From assembly GCA_018894105.1 (NCBI GenBank), contig CM032122.1, forward strand, positions 39,649,404-39,713,403: 64,000 nucleotides of DNA. The letters are read 5' to 3'. Below are positions 25,970 through 37,563 of the stretch, one piece after another (positions within the stretch are counted from its first letter, which is position 1; every line of letters begins with the position of its first letter). Origin of the DNA: Jacaranda mimosifolia (taxonomy: Eukaryota > Streptophyta > Magnoliopsida > Lamiales > Bignoniaceae). The position numbers were made by a program, and so were the translations under genes. The notes under the pieces were generated by a model that made no database searches, was not told the origin of the DNA, and saw nothing but the letters and a program-made list of their open reading frames with translations.

Positions 25970-28671
25970 TCTATACTATTATATATAACATGATGGTGTG
26001 AGACCCACAATTACTCAATTTTGATTTTAATTTTGGCCAAGTGGCAAATTCATAGAATTTTGAGTTCTTTAATTAAATTTAAAAAATTTCATTAATTGTT
26101 GATTATTATCTCTAACCAATATGATTGTATCTTATCTCTAATTTTCTTTCATTTGAAATTTAAAATAAATCTCTCTATACTATTAAGTAAGAACTTAATT
26201 CAAATTTAAAAATATAATTTATTTTATTTATTAACAATTAGATATTAATACTAGATTATAAAAAATTGATAAAATATTTTTCTTTAATAATTTAAGATAA
26301 AGTCACTTCATCTCCATTGAAAAAAAATAAGCAATAGTCTCTAAGATTAAGTCATTACTTTTTTAGTTAATTCGCACTAAATTGTTAAAATTTTAAATTT
26401 TTTATTTAAATCAAAAAAATTATTGGTAGTTGGTTGCTCTCTTCATATTAGCCGAACACTTATCTATTCCATATAAATATTTCTAAACTTTCGAAATTGT
26501 TTTCTTGGTTGAATAAATAATTATTTAATTGATCTTTAATATCAGAAAAATGATTATTTATAAAATTTGTTTCATCTCGCGCTTCGAATATATCGAAGAT
26601 TTCTTAATTTACAATTTTTTTGAAGATCTTTTTAAAGTTTTCTCTTAGCTTTAATAACTAAATTTATTTATACCTAATTGTTTATGATGAAAACTTTTTG
26701 AAAAAAAAATATTAATTTTACAACTAATTACAAGAGGCTATGTGTAAAATAAAGTACTAATAATCAATTTATTAGTTTTATTTATATATTGAAGTATCAA
26801 ATTCATTTTTAAATATAATAATTAATTTAAATAACATTCTAAATATTTATTTGGTCCATAAATCTAATATAGCTAAATATAAAGTTGAGATTTTTCAATC
26901 AACAAAATGTAGTCTAATAAGATATAATAATAAAGTACATTTCATCAGACGACATCAAATCTTTATAAAATAAAGATTTAATATTATCCTTTAATATTAT
27001 ATATAATAATAAGATAATATCAAAAATGTTTCAATAGGTTAAGACTCTTCTACTTCATACACCTGTATAAATGGGCTATGTGATTCCATGCAAACATAAC
27101 TGGAAGAAATAGAAAATTTTCAAATTTCAAAAAGCTTTGCCTCGGTCTTTCAAATCTGAAAGAAGGAGAAATCAATAAATTTTTTCACAATAAATTCATT
27201 TTCTGCTGGAATTTGGTATCTATTGAAATTTTGATTTCATATATATAATTAAACATAATTATCTTTTCTTGATTGTTGAAAACCTGATGTTCTCTATATT
27301 AATATGGTAGAACATGGCAAATGAGCTGGGCACAGGAAATGGCTGAGCAATAAAATTTGCATCAAAGAATGATTATTTTTTGACTTATTTATAATGATTC
27401 AGGTGGTATTTTCTTCATGTTCATTTCAAATATAAGATATATCGAATCATATAAATATATTTCTTACCCCCCCCCCCCTCCACCAACTAGAGTACTGCTA
27501 TAACCTTAATATTTTAAGGATCATGCGAAATATTGATCATTAATTTATTTTACCTTTTTTATGTGAATGGTCAGGAGGTTTGAACATGGATGATTTTTTA
27601 TGGAAGAGTAATAGAAATTATTATATTAATACGACGACAATACAATCAAGTTGGGAAATAGAGGTAAATAACATGTGAAAAAAATTATTATTTATTATTA
27701 GTCCACTTTCAATAATTATTTGGAATACAGAGAATTTTTTTTTATCAGAATGTAATTTCAGGTTGAGAAGGTCTCAAAGCATATTGAAATGTGATCGATT
27801 TCTGATGTAGAGTCTCATAAGTGATGAAGAAATTCAAGATAAAGATGAATCATGTCTTAATTTCTACGTTAAAAGAAAACTCGTAATTTAGATAATGTGA
27901 TTTTTGTTTTTATTGATTGAGTATTTGTAATACTTGAAAAAATTAATATAATGTTACTTTTATTTCATCAGTAGTTCCTCAAAATACAATGTTACTTTTG
28001 TTTTATCAGTAGTTCATCACAATATGATTAAATTTTTGCTAGATTTACTATTTCAAAATATGGTTTCTAATACTTTTGAGAAGCATTTTCTTCCGTTAAT
28101 GTAGTGTGTTCCAATTCGCTTAGCCTTTTAAAACGTGATATCAAAACTTTCGAGCTAATTGTATAAAAATTTGCAACTACTTATTTGGCCGAATAGCATT
28201 ATCCTTGCACTTATATGTATAAGATTTGGTGTTCAAACTCAAAATAGTCCTAAATGTATTCAACTTTTGTTTGAGATTTTTTTTTTTTAAATTGTGCAGT
28301 AAGTTTTTATATTATCAATATTGTTTATCATTCTTTTATATCTTTGCAGGTATTACACTTTTTATTATTTTGTTCTATTTCTTTTAAATTGACTAAGTTG
28401 TCTTGGGTTATGGAAAAAATACGAGTCTTTGCATTTTTACATCGTACTTTTTTAAATTGATAATAATGTGATGAGTTTAAGTTTTCATTGCTTCTTATTG
28501 ATATTAATACATATGATTTGGTGGGAAAAACTCTTTAATTTTGATGTTATTTATCTAATTTAAAAAAAAAATATATTAAACTTACTTTTACATAAAATAA
28601 GAATAATACTAATATATTATATTTTCAATAATAATTAATTCGATCCGTGCATAGAACGGTGTCCATGCTAG
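25970..28671 (+). mobile_element. non-autonomous Helitron-like element
   Basis: It starts TCTATACTATTATATA directly after an A (25,969). It ends with a short hairpin CCGTGCATAGAACGG, an 8-base spacer and CTAG, followed by T (28,672). The 5' TC, 3' hairpin plus CTRR and insertion between A and T are the Helitron rules. No Rep/helicase protein is encoded. A second TCTATACTATTAAG at 26,174 may be another 5' end, so this could be nested. The middle (about 27,060-27,420) is less AT-rich and could be captured host sequence. A tRNA-like box pair near 28,180-28,240 may be a nested SINE. Confidence 0.72.
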
Positions 28672-30850
28672 TACATATATATATTGGGGTTCTAGTCAAA
28701 GCATATTCGGGCTCAACAAATTTGAGCCTTATGATGATTTTATAAATATCAGGTGACTTTTCTGTAATTATTGTGGGCTTGAATTGTAGTTGGGCTGAGA
28801 CGTCAAAGCCCATTCAAGACCTTGCTCAATTAATAAAGGGCATTATTGGTAGTTTAATCAAAATATTTTTCTTATGCAAAATTAGCAATTATTTGATAAA
28901 GGATATTTGGTTCCTTGTCTTTGTACTGTGTTTGGTTGCATTCTCATTTTCAATTTTCATATTTTTATGTATGTAAAAATAAGACGTGCTCGAATTAGTG
29001 GTGTTAGACGATGATTTTATAGAATTTAATGATATTTTAGTATCAGAATGGTCAATTTTTTTAAATTCAAACTAGGGAAAAAAGTTTATTTTTATGTCAG
29101 ATTGAAAAATATAATAAAAATAAAATATATTTAATTTATTATTTATTTATACATACGCACATTATGTGAGAGACTTATGCCGTTGAGTTACATGTCATTC
29201 AGTTAAAATATGTTTAATTTTATTTTAAATAGCAGACAATTCCTATTATTTATTCTTTGTATATATTTTTATCTTATTATTAGTGGTGTCATTTCAAACT
29301 TTTATAATATCACACGTTACTTTCAAATCCAAATAATAATTAATCAGAATATACATATTTGTATAAAATAATGATCTGAAGACGTGACTATATGTACTTT
29401 TAATTGATGAATGATTTGAAATAATTAGCATATTTTAAGAATATGGAGAGTTGTTCTGGTGGGGTTGGGGAGTGTATTTTAGATATAACGTTATATATTA
29501 TTAATATATAAAAAAATGAAATTGAAATAAAACTACGGTTAAGTCCAAATGACTTTCGGGTCAAATTTGAATACATCACGTAATAATTTTGATCTGGATT
29601 CGAAATTGCTAAGGTTACGATGAAATCCTAGCCATTGATACCCATCCGAGAAAGGATAACCTCAGCTTAAGCTAAAGTATAATACTCCAAACCGTATTAC
29701 AACGATGGTGGGCCCAATGGTCCAATGGAATTTCAACAGTATTTGTACTGATCTCATTATTCTAATTGCTCTAAAATCTACCACTTGATGACAAGTGTCG
29801 CTTCGATGACGTAGTAACAAAACCAATTCTTAATGTTGACTATCATTGTTTCAATTAATTTTTTTTTTAAATCATATTTTTATTAAGAAGTTCTAACTCT
29901 TGTAATGAATTTTGATTTCTTAAAAAAAAAATGCAATAATAAGATTATTTTTGGTAAATTCTCATAATATATTAATATATATATACATGCATATCTGGAG
30001 CTTGTTTAGAATTTGAACTTTTGAAACTCTCATATTATATGCGAGATTTATGCCATTGACTAGTTGAACTATATACCACTCAGCTGATAAATTCTCATTA
30101 TTACAAACATAACGATTATAAATTTTTATCTATAAAGAGTAGTTAAGGAATTCATTATAATTATTTTTTTATTAAAAAAATTTGATTCTTGTTGGAGGAG
30201 ATGGTTGTCATTTGCTTTAAAAAAATTGCAAGCATATGATTTTAAATCTTTTTCTTTTTCTTAAATTTGAGTATAGTTTGATAGAACAATCAACTAGTTA
30301 ATGGGTTGAACATTGATTTAAATATATTTCTATATTTTCATAAAATTAGGAATAAGGAATACGAGATATTATTTATAAAAATGAGTCACATTAATATTTT
30401 TAACTGTATTATTTTAGATATATATTTTTCATATAAAATATAAAAAATATATTTTCATGTTTTAAAAAAGGATTCTTAAATGTGAGATCAGATATCATAA
30501 TTTTTGAAAGTTGGGTATATCTACTTACCAAGCTTAAATTAAACAATAAAGTTTGCCTTACAATTCTACATACCAAAATTGAATAGTGTCTTTCATTTAA
30601 TTTTTATGTAATTTTTTTTTATTATTTAATATAATTAATTAATTAATAATATCATAATGTACAAATATATTTGGTTGCTTTATAAAATATGCAAAGTAGT
30701 GCAAAGGATTTTTCATCAATAAAAAAAATGAAAATAAATTTTATATATACAAAAGAAAATGAAAAATGGGAAATAGCAATTTGGGGAGTGGCGGAACAAA
30801 AAAGCAAAGGTCATAGGGGGAGTGCATGTGGTGTCAGCGTATAGCTGTCG
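28672..30850. other. intergenic, no gene seen
   Basis: AT-rich spacer. Two short related segments (about 29,160-29,210 and 30,040-30,085; GAGACTTATGCCGTTGA and GAGATTTATGCCATTGA) look like relics of the same repeat. The end contains the promoter of the FRIGIDA-like gene. Confidence 0.45.
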
Positions 30851-30998
30851 GAATCGGGCACACTTTCCTCTTTCACAAACATTCTCTCTCTCTAGGGATT
30901 CGCAAGCCTCACAACAAACCCTCGCTTCTCCAGCAGAATGGCCTGAGTTTTTCATTTCTCTGCCGCAATTCGCCGCCGTTCAATTGTCTTCCGATCCG

Positions 30999-31762
30999 GT
31001 ATATTTTGCTCGTCATTTCTATCCCTTTTTGTTTTGTAACTCCTCCTACGTTTGCAGATCAAGTCTCGTTTCTGTATCTATATCAGGTTCACTATTGCTA
31101 TAAATAGCTCTGTAGTTTTGAGAATTTAGTTATTCAGCTGCTGTTTTCGGCTGCATTTATCGGTTTGAATTGCTGCTGTGTATTTTTTACCCCCTCGTAT
31201 GATTGCGGTGAATTTTGGTTCTGTGTTGTGAAGTTTGTTGATCTAAGTGTCAGTTGTTGGGTTGACGCATTTTTAGATGAATTATTAGTTTGGGACTGTT
31301 TTGGGTTTATTCTTTCCTTTTTTTAGTAATGATTTTTCACTTTCTTTCTTTCTTTCTTTTTTTTTTTTTTTTTGGAGAAAATTTGTTTTTCTTTTGAGGG
31401 CTTCCTTGTGCATTCTATTTTGGGTTGTGTGTTATTACTTTCTTAAATCTTGTTGTTGACCTGAGGTTTTTGAAAGAATTTGACTTTAATTTTGTTTTGA
31501 CTTATGTATTTTCTCATTCTTGTGGTTTATGTTATCTTGAATTCCTGCAACCATTGAAATGGTTTTCTTGTTGAACTCACAGTCTTGCTGTTTATTTTTT
31601 CGTTTGTTTCTGTTTTTGTCAAGTCATGTTATCATACTTGTGTCAAGCCTCCCCATATATTTATCATATTATTCTGTTCTAAGTCAACTCAATTTATGCT
31701 TTCTGCTCATAGCTCTTTCTTTAGTGTTCTTGATGATCTGAAATTTCTTACATCTCATCCAG
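30999..31762 (+). other. 5'-UTR intron of FRIGIDA-like gene
   Basis: The leader exon (about 30,850-30,998, pyrimidine-rich) ends ATCCG|GTATAT; the acceptor CATCCAG lies at 31,762, 11 bases before the ATG. The intron contains a CTTT/poly-T tract near 31,340-31,372. Confidence 0.55.
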
Positions 31763-31773
31763 GATTCTATGTC

Positions 31774-34548
31774 ATGGAAGACAACTTATCATCTGCCACA
31801 CTAATGGATTCCACAGCCTCTAAGATACAGCAACTTCAGAAAGCATTCGCTGAACTTGAAAGTCATCGAGCCATCACTCTCAATTTGAAATGGAAACAGA
31901 TTGAGGAGCACTTTCATGGGCTTCAGAAATCTTTGAAGAGACGTTTCACCGAACTGGAAGAACAAGAAAAGGAGTTTGACACCAAAATAGTTGAATCCAG
32001 AGAGATGTTGGAGAAGCGTAAAGCTGCTGTTGTGGCTAAGGAGCAAACCTCACTTGAGAGGCTTCAAGAGAAGCGAGATGCTGCAGTGTCGGCCATTTTG
32101 AATGCTATGGAGAAGCATGAGAAACCATTTTCTATATGTGCTGGTAATAGAGAGAACCAAGTTGAAGCACCAGTTCTGGAGGAAAAAACACCGGCTGCAT
32201 TAGTTACTGTCAGTAACATAGATGGTGTCAACAAGCCTGTTGAAAATATGATTATTCAGGTGAAGTCGTATCCGGAGCTGGTGAAATTGTGCCAAGAGAT
32301 GAACTCTGAGGGACTCCACAAATTTATATCCGACAACCGGAAGGACCTTGTTACCTTAAAGGAGGAAATTCCTACTGCTTTAAAGGCTGCATCTGATCCC
32401 GCCTCTCTTGTTCTGGACTCACTTAAGGGTTTTTATTGCCCAGACATGCCAAATTCAGATGCTAGAAAAGATTCAAACCTCTTGGGCATTCGCCGAACTT
32501 GTATCATGCTGATGGAGTGCCTTAGCATTTTATTCTTAGATGTGGACTCACTTTCTGGTGTTATCTCGGAAAATGCTAAGGAACGAGCAAAAGCTATTGC
32601 TGAGGAGTGGAAGCCAAAGTTAGATTATCTTGACGTTGATGCCAGCAATGGAAATTCCCTAGAGGCTCATGCATTCCTACAGCTTCTGGCTACTTTTGGC
32701 ATTAATTCAGATTTCGATCAGGAGTGCTTGTCCAAATTAATACCCATGGTCTCTCGCCGTCGACAAACAGCTGAACTATGTCGTTATCTTGGCTTGTCGG
32801 ACAAAATGCCAGGTTGGTTACTCTCATGATTTAAGTATTTCTTTCCCTGTTAAGCGATTGCCAAAACTTTTTATTCAGTGTATGAATTTAGATGATGGAT
32901 GATATTATAAGACGGTCCACTGGTTATTGGCTGTATATACAGAATAACCATGTTTGGTAGCATTTAAAATTATGCTTTTCTTCATTCTTTTATTTTAGAC
33001 TATGACATCACATGTACCTTTATCTGCTGGAAAATCAAGCCAGAAACTTTACTAGATTGTTAGATCCCAGAATGAGAATCAATCACAGAACTATTTTTGC
33101 TATTAGGTCTATTATTACGGTATCAGTTTGTGTCTTTAGACTAGATTATGTAAACATATGATTTTGTATTTCATAAGTGTGATTAATTGGCATGTTAGAT
33201 ATGCCTCAATTTCAAATATATAACACTTGAAATTTTCCTAGTTCTTGTTCCAGGCCGACAAATTATGGAGATTAATATGTCCTTTACTTATTGTCTCATG
33301 TCTTATCAGGTGTGATTGATGTGTTGGTAAAGAACGGAAGGCAGATTGATGCTGTCAATTTAGCTTTCGCGTTTGAGCTCACCGATCAGTTTTCACCTAT
33401 TTCACTACTGAAATCCTACTTATCTGACGCCAGAAAAATACCATCACCTGCCAAACCTGGAAATACATTGCCTGGTGCTGCTGCACAGGTATCTTCCTTG
33501 TGCTACTTTTGATATACTATTGTGACAAAATATACTGTCTTGAGCTGGCCGAAGTCACTATCCAACTATTTCAATTAGAATGCTTGCTTAATCAAAAATT
33601 TGAACCCTTGAAAATTTTTTATAAGCTGCATTCAAGGTGTTGTTTGAACTTTTCCATATTGGATGCTCATTCTAGACTCTTAGGCTCCGTTTGGTTGCAA
33701 ACTGGGTGTTTTGGGGAAAATTTGTTGGGAGAATTGTGTTTTGGGGAGTGGATTATGGGAATGTGATGTTTGTTTGTTATTGTTTTGGCCGTTGTTGGAA
33801 AATGTTTTGGGATGAAATGGTTTGTTTGGTAGTGATTTGGGAGGAGACAATTTTTACTGCAGATTTTACATCAGTCAGCTTTTTGTTAGGTTAGTGGATT
33901 TAAATTGAAGTTTTTGGAATTGTATATGTATTTGTGTAGTTTTAATGAATGGTGTGTATATATATATGCATAGAGTGTTTTGAGGAGCACTTTTGGTTAG
34001 TATTTCTAGTGTTTTGGGTAGTGGGATCGGAGAATGTGTCATGTTGTTTGGTATCATTTTGTGAGTTAGAAAACATCTTGGGACAACGCAAACAGACAGA
34101 GCCTTAACCATTTCTGCTGATCTTTTTGGTCCAGAATGATGTGAACGAGAAAGAGCTGACGGCTCTTAAAGCCGTGATTAAGTGCATCGAAGATCACAAG
34201 CTCGAGGAGCAATTCCCCATTGATCCACTCCAGAAACAGGTTCTTGAAATCGAGAAAGCAAAGGCAGACAAGAAACGAGCGACAGAAGTTGCCAAACCAC
34301 AGTCCAAAAGACCACGCGCCAATGGTGCTCGGGTTGCTAATGTTGCCACCGACAAGAACTTCTACAGTAGAATGCCCGAGAGGTACCCACAGTACATCTA
34401 TGACCGGCCAGCGTATGCTTATGCTGGACCAACCGACCACCACGTCCCGTCGTTTGTCAGCCCTGCTGCTTATAACTTTTCTCCTAGTCATGGCAACTTC
34501 TTTGGAAATGCTTACCAGTACCAGACTGCTGCTGCCTACTTGCACTAA
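31774..34548 (+). CDS. FRL3: FRIGIDA-like protein (FRL3 type)
   Basis: Nuclear FRIGIDA-superfamily protein; relatives support FLC activation and flowering-time control or have uncharacterised roles. Exons 31774-32812, 33310-33488 and 34135-34548 (GT-AG) close to 543 aa. The start is ATG 31774 (MEDNLSSATLMD), just after a UTR splice acceptor; the open frame upstream of it is intronic. An N-terminal coiled coil at about 15-120 (KIQQLQKAFAELESHRA, ELEEQEKEFDTKI, EKRKAAVVAKE) is followed by the FRIGIDA domain from about 165: SYPELVKLCQEM, GLHKFISDNRKDL, LLGIRRTCIMLMECL, LEAHAFLQLLATFGI, then LPGAAAQ. A basic KRPR stretch (possible nuclear signal) and a Tyr-rich C tail follow. The second intron contains a MITE. 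By position and sequence it matches Arabidopsis At5g48385 as I remember it. Confidence 0.9.
33683..34103. mobile_element. Harbinger-like MITE in FRL3 intron 2
   Basis: The ends are GGCTCCGTTTGGTTGC on the left and, on the right, the reverse complement of GGCTCTGTCTGTTTGC. They are flanked by TTA at 33,680-33,682 and 34,104-34,106. The 421-bp element is non-coding and makes up about two thirds of the intron. It ends only about 30 bases before the 3' splice site. Confidence 0.8.
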
Positions 34549-34939
34549 TCAGTAGAGATGCTGAGACTGATCATGATCCATTAACTATTAGCTCTTGACC
34601 ATTTCCAGTTTGTTTAATGTTGAACTTATCAGCAAATTTAATATTTGAAGGGGGAAAAAAAGAACAAAAAAGATATTAGCCTTGTTAATGTCTAGTCTGT
34701 TGTAAAAGCTAATATCACTATCTCCTGATAGATGCACTGTTTCTAATGTTTATAAATGTTGCTCTAGTGTTTCTTTGTGGTGAATTCTCCTTTCTATGCT
34801 TGTTGGCCTCAAATTTGTGTTTCTTTAGTGTTTCTATGCCTTTTTCACATGTAGAAGAAAAGGTATTGCAAAAATAGTAAGGTAGAAAAAGAAGAAATCC
34901 CACATATATTATTACAAGGTTATTATTGGATCCCATGTG
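34549..34939. other. FRL3 3' region / spacer
   Basis: Probable FRL3 3' UTR followed by a short spacer; no gene is visible. Confidence 0.45.
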
Positions 34940-35159
34940 GATAAGGGATAAGGTATCAAACACAAATCAGCCAATGAAAATCTTTTCTGCACAAAACACC
35001 ACAACTTAGAGCCACCAATTTAACAGCAAAAGATATTATATTTTGTGCTTAGTCAGAAATCAGATATTCCATTTCTTGATTTTTAGGTTATATTTCTTTT
35101 CCAGCTTTCCTCTTATATATATATAACCAGCCTTTTTCTAATCAACAAAACTTCCAAAA
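34940..35159 (+). promoter_or_regulatory. PsaL promoter with paired I-boxes
   Basis: Two adjacent GATAAGG I-box motifs lie at 34,940-34,953. A CCAAT motif is at 34,971-34,975. A TATA-rich stretch lies at about 35,112-35,125, some 35-48 bases before the ATG, implying a very short leader. I-boxes are known in light-regulated photosynthesis genes, which fits PsaL. Confidence 0.6.
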
Positions 35160-36651
35160 ATGGCAACAGCAATGGCCAGCCAGCTGAAAAGCAATTTTGC
35201 TTCTTCATTGACAAGAGGACTGGTCACTCCTAAGGGTATTTCTGGTGCTCCATTCAGAGTTTTGCCTTCTAGGAGGACCTCTTGCTTCACCATCAAGGCT
35301 ATCCAGTCTGAAAAGGTTTGAAAATTTTCTCTTTTTGATTCTTTTTTTTTTTTTTTTGTGTTATATGTATTTATTAATATATATATATATATATATTTCT
35401 GGGAATAAAAGACTTAAATTGTTAAAATTCTACTAGTTCTTGTGCTAAAATCAAATTTTGCTAAATTTGATTCTCTATTTTGTGTTGCACCTATATTACA
35501 CATGTACGCTAAGAGCTTGTTTGCTTCATTGGATAAAGCTTGATAGATTCATTTTCAAGCTTTATCTCTTATTTACTTCACATTTTTATGGTCTATGATA
35601 CCTTTGCGGCCCGACATGGTATCATGAGCCAGGTTGGTTTATGGATCAAGCCATCTTGGCTTGATTCATTTTTCATCTTTTCAAATTTGATTTGAAAAAG
35701 AATGAAAATGACATTCTTACCCTCATAAAAACCTTATCCTCAACGCCTTCTGCCAAATTTTGAAAATTTACCTTCTTAAAAGTTAGGACATTTTGGACAT
35801 TACAAAGTGTAATCACATTGAGCAATATTGCCAACCAAACATTAGATAGTATGAAGCATGGGATAACACTAATTTCTAAAATCCAAGCAAACAATAAATT
35901 ACATGATTTTGGATATCATTTCTAACTTATGTATCTCTAGCATATTAATCACTCATAATCCTATATGTCTAAGCAAACAAGCCCTAAGTGGAAATCGATG
36001 ATCTGAATTCCTAAATTCTATAAGTTATTATTTTAGAATAAAATTCTACTAAATTAAATTCTCTATTTTATGTTATACATTGCTAAGTGTACATTATGTT
36101 TGTTTTATGGGAATAGAGGATTTTAAGTTACTATATTTTACTGAGTTTTTGTTATGCAGCCCACATATCAAGTCATTCAACCCATCAACGGCGATCCATT
36201 CATTGGAAGTCTTGAGACCCCTATAACTTCAAGCCCACTGATAGCATGGTACCTGTCCAACCTCCCGGCCTACCGGACGGCGGTCAACCCACTTCTCCGT
36301 GGTGTTGAAGTTGGTCTGGCCCATGGCTTCCTCTTAGTGGGCCCATTTGTGAAGACGGGTCCACTCAGAAACACCCCATATGCAGGTGGGGCAGGTTCCT
36401 TGGCAGCAGCAGGACTAGTAGTGATCCTTAGCATTTGCTTGACAATTTATGGGATCGCATCATTCAAGGAAGGAGAGCCCTCAACTGCACCATCACTGAC
36501 TTTGACAGGCAGGAAGAAGGAGCCTGATCAGCTGCAGACTGCTGATGGGTGGGCTAAGTTCACTGGTGGATTCTTCTTTGGAGGAATTTCTGGTGTTACT
36601 TGGGCTTATTTCCTCCTCTATGTTCTTGACCTTCCTTACTATGTGAAATAG
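35160..36651 (+). CDS. PSAL: photosystem I reaction centre subunit XI
   Basis: PsaL is the thylakoid PSI subunit that, in plants, forms the side where PsaH/PsaO and mobile LHCII dock. Exons 35160-35315 and 36160-36651 (GT-AG, phase 0) give 215 aa; from memory the family is usually about 210-220. Residues 1-48 form a Ser/Arg-rich chloroplast transit peptide ([12 protein letters not shown] to [11 protein letters not shown]). The mature start contains [20 protein letters not shown]. Conserved segments are [39 protein letters not shown], three membrane helices (around [29 protein letters not shown] and [20 protein letters not shown]) and the C-terminal DLPYYVK. No lesions. The intron carries a MITE. 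Confidence 0.97.
35513..35984. mobile_element. Harbinger-like MITE in PsaL intron
   Basis: The left end GAGCTTGTTTGCTT and the right end (reverse complement GGGCTTGTTTGCTT) are inverted repeats. TAA flanks both sides (35,510-35,512 and 35,985-35,987). The 472-bp element is AT-rich and non-coding, and it accounts for more than half of the 844-bp intron. Confidence 0.8.
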
Positions 36652-37563
36652 AGGGATTTTTCTTGAATTTTGATGTATAATTGTTATGAATGTGGGAATG
36701 GAAATTGAAAAGGTTGTATATTTGGTGGATTTTGGTTATAACGTGAAGGATACTTGCTGCTTGTAATGTACTTTTATCTAATTTTGTTAAAGTATTTTGA
36801 TTCTTTATTTGATTAGTATTTTATTTTTTATTTTATAAATAGATTAAAGTCAGGTACATAAAGTATTTAAATATAAAGTAGAGTATTCTGCTGGCATAGT
36901 GGTACCACTCTTATAGGTATAAGTGTGAGGTTTGGAGTTCGAACCTTAACGAACTTTGAAAGTACATATATATAAATTTATATATTAAAAAAAAAAGAGT
37001 ATTTGAATATGTAGACCTAGACATTTGGCATGCTTAAGTTTTGGGTTTTGGATGAAAAAATTTAGAGCAAATATTTTTGTTGTTTGGTTATAAAGGAAAA
37101 CACCATAGACAAAAAATTGAGATATACTTATTAATTTATTGCATTTGTTTCATTAGTTTTTCTTCTTCTACTCAATTACATTATAAAAAAAATAAAAATA
37201 TTAAAATATGATAATAATGATGATGCAATCTAAATAGTATAATAAAATTGTCCCGTTATTTTAAATTTGACAAGTATATCTTTTGGAGAATGAATAAGCC
37301 ATTTAAAAATATTTTTTTAATTTTAATTAATTTTATCGAATTCAAATTCAATTTTGAGTTATATTATGGCGAAATACAAATTAAAATTTTTAATTTATAA
37401 ATGATACAAGAATAGTAAAGTACTAAAGTCGTGTCCATTTGTTGAACAATTTTTACAATTATTATATTCATGCAAATATTTACTTCGACATTTCCTTTGA
37501 AAAATTAAAAAGGATCCAAACCGAAGATTATGAGTGGATCCAGACCCGCCTAAAGGATTTTGC
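36652..37563. other. spacer with tRNA-derived SINE-like sequence
   Basis: At about 36,888-36,997 a TGGCATAGTGG box, followed about 30 bases later by GGAGTTCGAACC, resembles the A and B boxes of a Pol III promoter. A T/A-rich segment ending in a run of A follows. Together these suggest a tRNA-derived SINE on the plus strand. The rest of the spacer is AT-rich with no gene. Confidence 0.5.

Noticed and set aside
31585..31773. Upstream extension of the FRIGIDA-like ORF
   Set aside because: It lies within the 5'-UTR intron and starts at a CTG codon; the splice acceptor and ATG 31,774 give the expected N terminus.
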